This document shows, piece after piece, positions 35,346 to 44,685 of a stretch of 64,000 bases of DNA. The notes under the pieces are model-generated. The model was not told the DNA's origin. It saw only the letters and a program-made list of their open reading frames with translations, and searched no databases. The stretch lies in contig JBGTBY010000031.1 of the NCBI GenBank assembly GCA_041749075.1, forward strand, positions 1 through 64,000, in the 5' to 3' direction. Numbering within the stretch: position 1 is the stretch's first letter; every line of letters starts with the position of its first letter. This DNA comes from CAMTWZ01 sp041749075 (GTDB taxonomy: Bacteria; Bacteroidota; Rhodothermia; Balneolales; HLUCCA01). The translations under genes were made by a program, and so were the position numbers.

Positions 35346-37868
35346 ATGAAACGTCTATTCTCTGTCTGCATCTTTTTGGTCATCAGCGCCCCATTATTGG
35401 CGCAAACCCTGCAATCGCCCGCCGAGTTTCTCGGTTACGACATGGGCGAGCGCTTCACCTATCACCATCGCGCGGTCGCTTATGTGGAGCACGTGGCGTC
35501 TGTGAATTCGAATGTGACGATCGAGCGCTATGGCGAAACCTATGAGGGTCGCCCGTTGATGGTGGCCTTTGTCTCGTCTCAGGAAAACATGGACAAGCTC
35601 GAGCAGATCCGCGAAAACAACCTGCGTCGGGTCGGTTTGATGGAAGGTACTCCGGTGGATGATGGCATCACGATCGTCTGGTTGAGCCACAACATCCACG
35701 GAAATGAATCTGTGAGTTTGGAAGCGGCCCTGATGACGCTCTGGAAGCTGGCTGACAAATCGAACGCCGAATCCCAGGAATGGCTGAAAAACACCGTAGT
35801 GGTGATTGATCCAACCATCAACCCCGACGGCCGCGACCGTTATGCGGTTTGGTATCAGCAGTCCGTCGGGAAAAATATGGATGTGAACCGCTATGCGCGC
35901 GAGCATTACGAGCCATGGCCAGGTGGACGCGCCAACCATTATCTGTTTGACCTGAACCGTGATTGGGCATGGCAGTCGCAGCAAGAATCGCAGGTCCGCG
36001 CCAAATTGTATCACAAATGGTATCCGCATGTGCATGCCGATTTCCATGAAATGGGTGCCGAGAGCCCCTATTATTTCGCGCCGGCCGCCGCTCCTTACCA
36101 TGAGGCGCTCACCAAATTTCAACGCGAATTCCAGTTCGAAATCGGTCGCAACCATGCGCGTTATTTCGACAAGGATTTCCGTCTCTACTACACCCGCGAG
36201 GTGTTCGACCTGTTCTATCCGAGTTATGGCGACACCTGGCCCACCTACCAAGGCGCCATCGGCATGACGTATGAGCAAGGTGGCGGCGGTTACGCCGGTT
36301 TGGGCGTCATCATTTCCACGGGCGATACCCTCACGCTGAAGAAACGCATCGAAAACCAGCACAATGTTGGGATTTCGACGGTCGAAGTCTCATCCAAGAA
36401 TGCCGCGGCCATTTCACGGGAATTCAGCAATTATTTCAACACGTCGCGCAACTCACCTGCAGGCTCGTACAAAACGTATGTGCTGAAAGACAATGGAAAT
36501 CCCGACAACCTTCGCGAATTCCTGGATTTGTTGGACAATCAGCAGATCCGCTATGGCCTAGCCCCGGCCCGTCGTACGGTGAACGGCTTCGATTACACCA
36601 CAGGTCGAAATGGGTCTGTCACCGTCGAAACCACCGACATCCTCGTGAGTCTGTATCAGTCGAAATCCGTCCTGGCCAATGTCTTGTTGGAGCCGCGCAC
36701 CACCATCGTGGATTCGCTCACCTACGACATCACGGCTTGGTCGCTACCCTATGCCTACAACCTGAAAGCCTACGCCCTCACCGAGCGCATCAACCCGAAT
36801 TACACGGATGTCCGCAAGCGGTTTGAGTATGTCGCACCGGAAGCCGGCATTACCGCGCTTCCATATGCCTATGTGGCCGATTGGAAAGGTTTGGATGATG
36901 TCCGTTTCCTGGCTCAACTGCAGCGCAATGGCGTGAAAGTCCGCTCCACGGAAAAAGCCTTCACCATGGGCGAAAAAACCTATGCGCCGGGAACCTTGGT
37001 CATCGCCCGCACCAGTAATGAAGGGTTGGGCACGGATTTCGACCGCATCGTAAAGGAAGCCGCAACCGACCATCAGCGCAACATCAATCCGGTGTTCACT
37101 GGTTTTGTGGACACAGGCGTGGATTTCGGCTCGGGCAGCGTCCGTTTCTTGAACGCGCCGAAAGTGGCCGTCTTAGCAGGTGATGGCGTCAGTTCACTGG
37201 CGTATGGCGAAGTTTGGCATTATTTCGATCAACAGATCGATTATCCACTCACATCCATCTGGCTTCAAAACTTCGGAAATGTGGATTTGAGCCAGTTCAA
37301 TGTGCTCATCCTCGCATCTGGAAATTATCGCTCGATTCTGAGCGGTGGAAACTTGGACAAACTGACCGCTTGGGTCCGTGCCGGTGGAAAACTGATTGCG
37401 ATGGAAGGCGTTGTGGGTCAGTTGGCCGCAATCGACGGCTTCGACATGCTTTCACAAAAAAAATCAGATGAGAAACCTTCCGGCGAGGAACTTCTACGTG
37501 TCTATGGCAACCAAGAGCGCGAAAGCATGCGCGAATCGCTGGCCGGTGCCATCTACAAAGTGAACATCGATGCCACGCATCCTCTCGGGTTTGGCTTCCC
37601 TGGCGTGTATTACACCATGAAGCGCGGCTCCTCGGCGTTCGAGTACCTGACATCAGGCTGGAATGTCGGAACCATCCCAGCAGATGGATTTGTGAGTGGC
37701 TTCGTCGGGCATAAGCTCAAGCCCAACCTCACCGAAACCCTCGTGTTCGGTGAAATCCCGATGGGACGTGGAAAAGTTGTTGTGATGGTGGACAATCCCC
37801 TGTTCCGTGCGTTCTGGCACAGCGGCAAGATGATCTTTGGCAATGCCGTATTCCAAGTCGGGAACTGA
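35346..37868 (+). CDS. Large M14-family zinc peptidase, secreted
   Basis: An 840-residue precursor with a signal peptide (1-20, ending PLLAQ). The M14 domain has zinc ligands His118 and Glu121 (IHGNE), NPDGRDRY (159-166), DLNRDW (202-207) and the third-ligand region HVHADFHEMG (228-236), plus a candidate catalytic Glu in MTYEQGGGG (near 318). The C-terminal ~350 residues include strands like RFLNAPKVAVLAG, LILASGNYRSIL and KLIAMEGVVGQLA, which suggest a class I glutamine amidotransferase/DJ-1-like fold, often seen behind such M14 domains. It probably degrades peptides in the periplasm or outside. ATG at 35337 would add three residues. Its 3' end overlaps miaA by 26 nt. Confidence 0.88.
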   Translation: MKRLFSVCIFLVISAPLLAQTLQSPAEFLGYDMGERFTYHHRAVAYVEHVASVNSNVTIERYGETYEGRPLMVAFVSSQENMDKLEQIRENNLRRVGLMEGTPVDDGITIVWLSHNIHGNESVSLEAALMTLWKLADKSNAESQEWLKNTVVVIDPTINPDGRDRYAVWYQQSVGKNMDVNRYAREHYEPWPGGRANHYLFDLNRDWAWQSQQESQVRAKLYHKWYPHVHADFHEMGAESPYYFAPAAAPYHEALTKFQREFQFEIGRNHARYFDKDFRLYYTREVFDLFYPSYGDTWPTYQGAIGMTYEQGGGGYAGLGVIISTGDTLTLKKRIENQHNVGISTVEVSSKNAAAISREFSNYFNTSRNSPAGSYKTYVLKDNGNPDNLREFLDLLDNQQIRYGLAPARRTVNGFDYTTGRNGSVTVETTDILVSLYQSKSVLANVLLEPRTTIVDSLTYDITAWSLPYAYNLKAYALTERINPNYTDVRKRFEYVAPEAGITALPYAYVADWKGLDDVRFLAQLQRNGVKVRSTEKAFTMGEKTYAPGTLVIARTSNEGLGTDFDRIVKEAATDHQRNINPVFTGFVDTGVDFGSGSVRFLNAPKVAVLAGDGVSSLAYGEVWHYFDQQIDYPLTSIWLQNFGNVDLSQFNVLILASGNYRSILSGGNLDKLTAWVRAGGKLIAMEGVVGQLAAIDGFDMLSQKKSDEKPSGEELLRVYGNQERESMRESLAGAIYKVNIDATHPLGFGFPGVYYTMKRGSSAFEYLTSGWNVGTIPADGFVSGFVGHKLKPNLTETLVFGEIPMGRGKVVVMVDNPLFRAFWHSGKMIFGNAVFQVGN

Positions 37869-38781
37869 GTATAAACGGGTCCTTTTAACTGGACCCACGG
37901 CCGTTGGTAAGACCGAACTCTCTCTGCGCATAGCCGAGAGGTTCGGTTTTTCCATTATTTCCGCCGATTCGCGACAGTGCTATCGCCGGATGGATATCGG
38001 AACCGGCAAAGTCTCTCCATTCGACCGCGCCCGCATCCCGCATTATAATATTGATGTGTTGGATATCGAGGATGCCGATTCTGCCGCCGCGTTTGTCAAG
38101 CGGGCGAAGGTCTGGGAATCGCATGTCGACTGTCCCTTTTATGTGGGCGGAAGCACCCTTCACATTCAAGGGGTGATTTGGCCATTGGACAACATGCCGA
38201 CCGCGAATCTGGATCATCACACCGAAATCGAAGCTTTGGAAACCTCGGGCGGATCACAAGCGGTGATGGAGAAATTGCATCAGGTCGATCCGGTGTATGC
38301 CGCGTCGATGCAAGGCTATAACCGCCAACGGGCATTCCGCGCATTGGATGTATGGATGCAGACCGGAAAGCCGTTCAGTTCCTTTCATCAGCATGCCGGA
38401 TATGTGGTTCCGGATGACACCCTGCTCATCGTACTGACCGCATCCAAAGAAACATTACTAAAGCGCATCGACGCACGGGTGACGGACATGATGGATGCCG
38501 GACTCTTGGCAGAAGTGGACTCCATCTTGGAATCCGGTGCGGATGTGAGCCTTCAATCGCTGCATACCGTCGGATATCGCGAATTGATCGAATACCGAAG
38601 CGGGAACATCACCTTGGAGCAGGCTGAGCGGGATATTCGGACCAACACGTGGCGCTATGCGAAACGGCAACTGACCTGGTTCCGTCGCTGGTCCGGCGCG
38701 ATGTGGATTCATCGCGATGAGCATGACGAAACCTCCTTGTTTGATGCGTTATCGGAAGCGATTCATCCTATAAAACCGTAA
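37843..38781 (+). CDS. miaA: tRNA dimethylallyltransferase MiaA
   Basis: A 312-residue protein, of normal family length. The P-loop is GPTAVGKT (17-24); ADSRQCYR gives the conserved DSxQxY-type motif that binds the prenyl donor, followed by MDIGTGK. Later blocks include YVGGSTLHIQG, RAFRALDVWMQTG and the QLTWFRRW segment near the end. MiaA adds a dimethylallyl group to A37 of tRNAs that read UNN codons. The ATG at 37843 is inside the end of the peptidase gene; an in-frame TTG at 37837 is less likely. It is followed closely by purS. Confidence 0.95.
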   Translation: MPYSKSGTEYKRVLLTGPTAVGKTELSLRIAERFGFSIISADSRQCYRRMDIGTGKVSPFDRARIPHYNIDVLDIEDADSAAAFVKRAKVWESHVDCPFYVGGSTLHIQGVIWPLDNMPTANLDHHTEIEALETSGGSQAVMEKLHQVDPVYAASMQGYNRQRAFRALDVWMQTGKPFSSFHQHAGYVVPDDTLLIVLTASKETLLKRIDARVTDMMDAGLLAEVDSILESGADVSLQSLHTVGYRELIEYRSGNITLEQAERDIRTNTWRYAKRQLTWFRRWSGAMWIHRDEHDETSLFDALSEAIHPIKP

Positions 38782-38789
38782 ATTCGGCC

Positions 38790-39038
38790 ATGTTCACAGC
38801 ACACATCAACATCACCCTGCGTCCATCCATCTTGGACCCTAAAGGGAAAGCCGCCGGCGAAGCCCTGTCGCACCTCGGGTACGACGCCATCCGCTCCGTC
38901 CGTATCGGCAAATTCATTCAACTGACCATCGATGCCACATCGACGGAACAAGCCCATCAATTGGCCAAAGAAGCCTGCGAAAAGCTGCTTGCCAACGAAG
39001 TGATGGAAGATTTCACCATCGAAATCGAGGCCCGCTGA
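38790..39038 (+). CDS. purS: Phosphoribosylformylglycinamidine synthase subunit PurS
   Basis: An 82-residue protein, exactly family-sized, with the PurS pattern HINITLRPSILDPKGKAAGEAL and VRIGKFIQLTIDATS, then an acidic C-terminal helix. PurS bridges PurQ and PurL in the three-part FGAM synthase of purine synthesis. It sits 8 nt after miaA and 1 nt before purQ. purL is not in the window, so it must lie elsewhere. Confidence 0.95.
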   Translation: MFTAHINITLRPSILDPKGKAAGEALSHLGYDAIRSVRIGKFIQLTIDATSTEQAHQLAKEACEKLLANEVMEDFTIEIEAR

Positions 39039-39039
39039 T

Positions 39040-39747
39040 ATGTCCCGATTTTCCATCCTCGTGTTTCCCGGTTCCAATTGCGACCACGACGCCTATCATG
39101 CCGTGAAGCATGTGATGGGTGAGGAGGCGAATTTCATCTGGCATAAGGAAACCGATCTTCAAAAACCGGATGTGGTGATTGTCCCTGGCGGATTCAGCTA
39201 TGGCGATTACCTGCGTTGCGGCGCCATCGCCCGGTTTTCTCCGGTAATGAATTCCGTGATCGAGTTCGCCAACAAAGGCGGCTTGGTGATCGGAATTTGC
39301 AATGGATTTCAGATTCTGCTCGAAAGCGGATTGCTGCCCGGAGCCATGTTGCACAATGCGCAACTCAAATTCGCATGCAAACAGGTCTATCTGCGCACCG
39401 AAAGCACCGATTCTCCGTTCACGAATGAGATGGTGGCCGGACAAGTGCTACAAGTCCCGATCGCGCATGGCGAAGGAAATTATGTGACGGATGCCGACGG
39501 CCTAAAAGCACTCGAAGACAACGACCGCATTCTGTTCCGCTATTGTGATGCGGATGGAAACATCACTACGGATGCAAACCCGAATGGTGCCATCTCGAAC
39601 ATCGCCGGAATCTGCAATGACCGACGTAACGTGATGGGGCTGATGCCGCATCCGGAGCGGGCCATGGAATCGCAGATTGGCTCGACCGATGGGCGTCTCG
39701 TCTTCGCGTCGATCCTCAACGCCTTGGGGCAAACGCACGAGGCATGA
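39040..39747 (+). CDS. purQ: Phosphoribosylformylglycinamidine synthase glutaminase subunit PurQ
   Basis: A 235-residue class I glutamine amidotransferase. Cys87 is in the nucleophile elbow GICNGFQ, and His204 and Glu206 (HPERAME) complete the triad. The N-terminal block VFPGSNCDHD and the VPGGFSYGDYLRCG oxyanion region are diagnostic of PurQ. It feeds ammonia from glutamine to PurL. It starts 1 nt after purS and overlaps lptB by 4 nt, an arrangement that couples a purine gene to an envelope gene with no evident shared function. Confidence 0.97.
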   Translation: MSRFSILVFPGSNCDHDAYHAVKHVMGEEANFIWHKETDLQKPDVVIVPGGFSYGDYLRCGAIARFSPVMNSVIEFANKGGLVIGICNGFQILLESGLLPGAMLHNAQLKFACKQVYLRTESTDSPFTNEMVAGQVLQVPIAHGEGNYVTDADGLKALEDNDRILFRYCDADGNITTDANPNGAISNIAGICNDRRNVMGLMPHPERAMESQIGSTDGRLVFASILNALGQTHEA

Positions 39748-40472
39748 CACTTCAGGGGCGCCATCTCGTGAAGCGCTACAAGAAGCGCACGGTTGTGAAC
39801 GAGGTGTCGATTGACGTGAAACGTGGTGAAATCGTGGGCTTGCTGGGTCCGAACGGCGCCGGAAAAACCACGACATTCTATATGTTCGTGGGTGTGATCA
39901 AGCCGGAAGGCGGGTCCATTTTCTTGGATGACCTCGATATCACGTCGAAACCGATGTATCAGCGGGCGCGCATGGGTATCGGATATTTGTCACAAGAAGC
40001 GAGTGTCTTCCGGAATCTCACAGTCAGAGAGAACTTGGAATCGGTTTTGGAGTTTTTCCCGATCCCGAAGGCGGAAATCCGCGAACGGGCGGATGTTCTG
40101 TTGGAAGAATTCGGACTCACAAAAGTGATGCAGACCAAAGGGTATAGTTTGTCGGGAGGAGAGCGGCGTCGGACGGAGATCGCCCGCGCCATGATCACAA
40201 GACCCTCATTTCTGCTATTGGATGAACCCTTTGCCGGCGTCGATCCGATCGCGGTGGAAGACATCCAGAACATCGTTCAAATCCTACGCGACAAAGGAAT
40301 CGGCATCCTCATCACCGATCACAATGTGCATGAGACGCTGGCCATCACGAATCGAGCGTATCTCATGTTCGAAGGCCGCATCCTGAAAGAAGGAAACACT
40401 CAGTACTTATCTGAGGACCCCGAAGCGCGTCGCCTCTATCTCGGCAACACCTTTAAACTGGACCGTTACTAA
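39744..40472 (+). CDS. lptB: LPS export ABC transporter ATP-binding protein LptB
   Basis: A 242-residue ATPase with Walker A GPNGAGKT (35-42), signature LSGGE (136-140), Walker B LLLDEPFAGVDP (Asp160/Glu161) and switch region ITDHNVHETL. The GIGYLSQEASVFRNLTVREN block and the ending LGNTFKLDRY are typical of LptB. It drives LptFG-LptC extraction of lipopolysaccharide from the inner membrane, which implies an outer membrane with LPS. lptF/G/C are not next to it. It overlaps purQ by 4 nt. Confidence 0.95.
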   Translation: MTLQGRHLVKRYKKRTVVNEVSIDVKRGEIVGLLGPNGAGKTTTFYMFVGVIKPEGGSIFLDDLDITSKPMYQRARMGIGYLSQEASVFRNLTVRENLESVLEFFPIPKAEIRERADVLLEEFGLTKVMQTKGYSLSGGERRRTEIARAMITRPSFLLLDEPFAGVDPIAVEDIQNIVQILRDKGIGILITDHNVHETLAITNRAYLMFEGRILKEGNTQYLSEDPEARRLYLGNTFKLDRY

Positions 40473-40484
40473 AATCCTACAGTC

Positions 40485-40811
40485 ATGATCAACGAAATCA
40501 ATGTCAACGACCTGAAAGAACGCCTCGATAACGGCGAAAAGATTTTCATCCTAGATGTGCGTGAACCGCATGAGAATGAGGCGGCCTCGATTCCCGGCAC
40601 CACACTCATCCCGCTTGGAACATTACCCGATCGAATCGGCGAATTGTCACAATACAAAGATGTGGAATTTGTGGTTCATTGCCGAAGTGGTGCTCGTAGC
40701 GCACGTGCGTGCCAATTCCTGATGGAGAACGGCTTTAAACAGCCGGTGAACTTGGAAGGTGGAATCATGGCGTGGGCCCGATTCATCGACCCCAGCCTGA
40801 CAGTAATCTAA
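40485..40811 (+). CDS. Single-domain rhodanese-like sulfurtransferase
   Basis: A 108-residue rhodanese domain. The active-site loop is HCRSGARS with catalytic Cys66, and ILDVREPHE plus GIMAWA match the family. The six-residue loop suits sulfur transfer. The gene is 12 nt after lptB and overlaps the convergent rho stop by 4 nt (40808-40811). The biological sulfur acceptor is unknown. Confidence 0.9.
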   Translation: MINEINVNDLKERLDNGEKIFILDVREPHENEAASIPGTTLIPLGTLPDRIGELSQYKDVEFVVHCRSGARSARACQFLMENGFKQPVNLEGGIMAWARFIDPSLTVI

Positions 40812-42028
40812 GCGATCGCGCCGATCTGATTGAGCAGTTCGTCGTTGCTCTTGGTGCGCTTGAGCACCTGGAGCAGACTGCTCATGGATTCTTTGGGTGA
40901 TTTGCGAAGCAGATACCGGCGAACCATGTTCCGTTCCTCAATCGCGTCTTCGATGAACTTGTGCTCGTTACGAGTGCCGGACGCGGCGATGTTGATGGCA
41001 GGAAATACGCGGTCGTTCGCCAATTCGCGATCCAAGACCAGCTCCATGTTTCCGGTTCCTTTGAACTCCTCGAAAATGAGGTCGTCCATACGGGAATTCG
41101 TTTCGATGAGGGCTGTAGCGATGATCGTGAGCGATCCACCGCCTTCGATTTTCCGAGCAGAACCGAATATTTTCTTGGGGATTTCAAGAGCGCGGATGTC
41201 GAGACCGCCAGACATCGTGCGTCCGCCTCCGGTCTGAGCGGCGTTGTACGCACGTCCCATCCGCGTCAGCGAATCAATCAATAAGACGCAATCTTCGCCC
41301 ATTTCCGCTAGGCGTTTCATGTAGCCGATGGCCAGCTCCGACACACGGGTATGGTTTTGAGTTGTTTTATCGTTTGATGACGCGAAGACTTTTCCTTTCG
41401 TCGTGCGCATGAAATCGGTCACTTCCTCGGGACGTTCATCCACCAAAAGCACACCCAGATGGATATCCGGATAATGCTCATCGATCGCGTGTGCGATTTT
41501 CTTGAGGATCACCGTCTTTCCGGTACGAGGCGGAGCCACAATCAAAGCCCGTTGTCCACGACCAACTGGAGAGATGAGATCCATCACGCGAAGCTCGACA
41601 TCTTCCGGTTTGAAGGCCAGTTGAAGGTATTCGATCGGCATGATGGGGGTTTGCAATTCGAAGCGCCGAGCCTTGGCCCATCGTTCAAACGGACCGACAT
41701 TTAGCATGTCGACCGTTGTGACGTGTAGGTTGCCTTTCTGATCCCGTTCCATCTCGCCCGACACATACAAGCCGGTCTTTAGATTCATGAACCGGACTTG
41801 GTCAGGAAACAAGAAGGGGTCGTTCAGGGTCTTGGTGAATTCGTGATCGAACTTCCGGATGAAGCCGTAGCCCTTTTCATTCACTTCAATCACACCTGAG
41901 TACTCACCCGCAGGTTGAATCACGCCATTCGCAACGAACTCGGGAATAAAGACCTGTTTGCCTGAGGGGCCGCCAGGTCCTTTTTTCTTATTCTTATTAA
42001 ATGGGCGTTTTCTGCGGTCGTTTCTCAT
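40808..42028 (-). CDS. rho: Transcription termination factor Rho
   Basis: A 406-residue Rho. A short basic N-terminus (about 1-24, rich in Arg, Lys and Asn) replaces the usual N-terminal helix bundle. The OSB-fold RNA-binding domain covers about 38-115 (EYSGVIEVNEKGYGFIRKF), and the RecA-type ATPase starts near 140 with Walker A APPRTGKT (165-172) and Walker B LLIDSLTR (Asp252). The Q-loop/R-loop region GGLDIRALEIPKK also matches. The hexamer unwinds nascent RNA to terminate transcription. It is the last gene of a seven-gene minus-strand run, 6 nt after a TPR gene. Confidence 0.96.
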   Translation of the reverse strand: MRNDRRKRPFNKNKKKGPGGPSGKQVFIPEFVANGVIQPAGEYSGVIEVNEKGYGFIRKFDHEFTKTLNDPFLFPDQVRFMNLKTGLYVSGEMERDQKGNLHVTTVDMLNVGPFERWAKARRFELQTPIMPIEYLQLAFKPEDVELRVMDLISPVGRGQRALIVAPPRTGKTVILKKIAHAIDEHYPDIHLGVLLVDERPEEVTDFMRTTKGKVFASSNDKTTQNHTRVSELAIGYMKRLAEMGEDCVLLIDSLTRMGRAYNAAQTGGGRTMSGGLDIRALEIPKKIFGSARKIEGGGSLTIIATALIETNSRMDDLIFEEFKGTGNMELVLDRELANDRVFPAINIAASGTRNEHKFIEDAIEERNMVRRYLLRKSPKESMSSLLQVLKRTKSNDELLNQIGAIA

Positions 42029-42034
42029 GTGGGA

Positions 42035-43387
42035 TTATCTCACGCGGGTCGATTCGTTGATCCAAGCGTAACATTCGCGGAGGGAACCGTTCACCTGCAG
42101 GCGATCGCCAACAGTCCAGTTCTGGTAGAATTTTTCTTCGACAGAAGGGGCCGAACGCTCATACTGAGGATAGGACCGCTCCACGGCATTCCGGACAGAT
42201 GCATCTGCCCGTGCTTTGTCAAGATAATCGAGAATCAACCAATACACCACTTTGTCGAGGCGGGTTAATTGTCCACCCGCACAATCGGTTACGGCTTGAG
42301 CATAGATCTGGGCAATAGCCAGATTCGGCTCGCCCCAAGCTGGGTCGTAAGATGAAGCACGGCGAGCATATTCGCGTGCACGTTGCAGGTTGTCGAGGTT
42401 GCGGAACAAGTTCGCCAAATCCAAAGCCACGATTTTGAGTTCGGTAGGGTCTTGCGATTTGCCCAAAGCCTCCTCCATGTATTTGATGCCGAGACGGTAA
42501 TCTGCGTTCGAAGACGCCATCACGCCCATGCGACGGGTGTTGGCATAGTTCGCATCCGCTTTGTACAATTCTTCAGCGAATTTCTGTGAGTTCACTCGGT
42601 CTCCGGTTCTCACATACAGGTCGTACAGTTGACCCATGATGTCGATAGGGCACACGCCATTTGGGCACTGGGTAAGCAGGAACGCGATACGATCTTCCGG
42701 ATTGCGGAACAGACGGTCACGGATGCCATTGAACGCGTCGACCGTTGCGGCATCCGCATGAGGTTGCGCCGCTTCCATGAACGCGATCACCTCATCGTTT
42801 CGGCTCTCTGTTACCATGAAATTGGCAAGGAACTGGGCATAAAATCCATCCGCATCCGTAACAAGGCGCTTAGGATCTTTGCCGTACAGAATCATGTACT
42901 GGTCGAAGGCCAACTTCTGGTTGTTCGCAATATCGGAGTTGCCCAACAGAAAACGTCCGTACTCATATCTCCAGCGGAATTCATCGATTTCCTCAGGCGT
43001 GAAGATGGTCAAGACACGATCGTACAAGGTTTTTGCAGAATCCAAATAGGTTGATTTGAGAATCGGATCGGCCGGGATCTTCGACATTTCAGCGTAGACG
43101 TTGATCATGCGGTCGAAATTCCGATCGCCACGGACTTCCTGTCTACCAATGGTCAATGATTTCGGATGAGCGATGATCAGCCAGCGACCATACATCAGAA
43201 GAAGTTCAAAATCTTCCAACGTGCGGTTCGGATTCGGACGCATCACATTGGTGTATTCACTTTGGAAGATGCCATACACCTCAGGTGCGGCAAGTCCATA
43301 TGGCGCAGGAGGAGTTGGCGTGGTTTGTGCTTGCACATGATGAGCCCCGAATGCGACAAATGAGAGGATAAGCAGGAGTGATTTCAT
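42035..43387 (-). CDS. Secreted tetratricopeptide-repeat protein, function unknown
   Basis: A 450-residue precursor with a signal peptide (1-20, ending HVQAQ). The mature part is mostly helical with TPR-like pairs, for example the block NLDNLQRAREYARRASSYDPAWGEPNLA, which fits a tetratricopeptide repeat (A and P at the consensus places). A C-terminal segment has KVVYWLILDYLDKARA and two cysteines. The protein is likely periplasmic or attached to the outer membrane. It lies between an outer-membrane barrel gene (22 nt upstream) and rho. I do not recognise a specific family; a scaffold role in the envelope is inferred only. Confidence 0.7.
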   Translation of the reverse strand: MKSLLLILSFVAFGAHHVQAQTTPTPPAPYGLAAPEVYGIFQSEYTNVMRPNPNRTLEDFELLLMYGRWLIIAHPKSLTIGRQEVRGDRNFDRMINVYAEMSKIPADPILKSTYLDSAKTLYDRVLTIFTPEEIDEFRWRYEYGRFLLGNSDIANNQKLAFDQYMILYGKDPKRLVTDADGFYAQFLANFMVTESRNDEVIAFMEAAQPHADAATVDAFNGIRDRLFRNPEDRIAFLLTQCPNGVCPIDIMGQLYDLYVRTGDRVNSQKFAEELYKADANYANTRRMGVMASSNADYRLGIKYMEEALGKSQDPTELKIVALDLANLFRNLDNLQRAREYARRASSYDPAWGEPNLAIAQIYAQAVTDCAGGQLTRLDKVVYWLILDYLDKARADASVRNAVERSYPQYERSAPSVEEKFYQNWTVGDRLQVNGSLRECYAWINESTRVR

Positions 43388-43409
43388 TGTAATGACCTTC
43401 TGTGACAGA

Positions 43410-44684
43410 TTAATCGATCTTCCTTTGGAGGAACATCAGTTCTGATAGATTGAACGATACCCTAAATGTGAATATTTGCTCTCTAACCAAATCATGCGAT
43501 GTGGTGCCTCGCAGTCCGTAATCGACACTCAAGTCGATACTGGAACCGGCTGCCCGTGATGGAATCCCTAGACCCGCGCTAAAAACCAACGTCGAAATAG
43601 ATGTGTCGGAAAACTGCAGATGACCGGTATCGTAAGAAACGCCACCACGATATAAGAATCGGTTGAAGAACGTGTTGTCGGAACGACCGTCGGGAATATA
43701 CTGAATCCCACCGCCGATTTTGGATCTTGATTTCATATGATCCGGTGTGATACCGTCATAATCTGTGTAAGAGCCCCAATCTTGAACCATCCATTCAATG
43801 GTTCCCAACCAAGACCGATTGGTGTTGTAAGCGACACCTAAGACAAACTCGGCGGGTAGTTGATTGTCGCCGCGGGCAAATTTGGTGTCTTCGATTTGTG
43901 TGGTTCCATTAATAGTTTGACGGTCACGCTCCAATAAGTCCGAGTTCAGATCTACAGGCAAACTATATGTGGCTCCGATATGCAATCCATCGTTGGTAGA
44001 AAGCAACTTCGAAAAGGTGCTGAACACACCGAATTTGTTGCCGAATCCGATATTGCTCAAAATGCGTTGGCGATCCAGGTTCTGATAACCGATCACTTGG
44101 AATTCAATGGACTCATTGTTGCGCAAGGTGCCAAACACGAGGGATGGGGAATATCCTATAGACAGCCAATCGGTAACGGCAACACCCATACCGAACTCCA
44201 TCCGGTTGAGTCCGCCCGTTCCGGTTAGAGTCGACATATAACGTAAGGTGTCGGTTCCTGCTGCCGTTTCGATCAGATTGCTCGACCGATAACTGTTTTC
44301 TGTGATCGGAAGCATGCCGAAGCTAAAACCGACTTTCTCGCGCACAATAGGAAATGTGATTTGCAAGGCAAGGGCATCGGCTTGGCTGTTCGACGATGTG
44401 CCGGTTCTGTCGGTCGCATTCAGATTGCGATACCCGAATCCACCACCTGCTGTTGTGAAATACGCACTGCTGTATAATGCCGGATTAGCGAAACTGGTAC
44501 CGATGCGGTTCGTGAGCGCGACTCCGGTCACTCCCATCGAACTTCCGAATGAGGACCGGTAGTCCATCGGCATCCCCAATCCGAGATACGAATACATCGA
44601 CGTTCCTTGCAATTCGCTGCTCTGCGCATACAAGCCGGATGTGGCAGTCAAGACCAACCCAAGGGTGAGTAAAATTGTTCTCAT
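43410..44684 (-). CDS. FadL/PorV-like outer-membrane beta-barrel protein
   Basis: A 424-residue precursor with a signal peptide (1-20, ending LYAQ). The mature chain is strand-rich with GFGYRNLN, MEFGMGVAVTDWLSIGYSPS and repeating aromatic-glycine pairs, typical of barrels of the FadL/TodX and PorV group. It starts 1 nt after the DUF4270-like stop and 22 nt before a TPR gene, so the three proteins probably work together at the outer membrane. A role in hydrophobic uptake or type IX secretion is possible but not shown by the sequence. Confidence 0.72.
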   Translation of the reverse strand: MRTILLTLGLVLTATSGLYAQSSELQGTSMYSYLGLGMPMDYRSSFGSSMGVTGVALTNRIGTSFANPALYSSAYFTTAGGGFGYRNLNATDRTGTSSNSQADALALQITFPIVREKVGFSFGMLPITENSYRSSNLIETAAGTDTLRYMSTLTGTGGLNRMEFGMGVAVTDWLSIGYSPSLVFGTLRNNESIEFQVIGYQNLDRQRILSNIGFGNKFGVFSTFSKLLSTNDGLHIGATYSLPVDLNSDLLERDRQTINGTTQIEDTKFARGDNQLPAEFVLGVAYNTNRSWLGTIEWMVQDWGSYTDYDGITPDHMKSRSKIGGGIQYIPDGRSDNTFFNRFLYRGGVSYDTGHLQFSDTSISTLVFSAGLGIPSRAAGSSIDLSVDYGLRGTTSHDLVREQIFTFRVSFNLSELMFLQRKID

Positions 44685-44685
44685 A

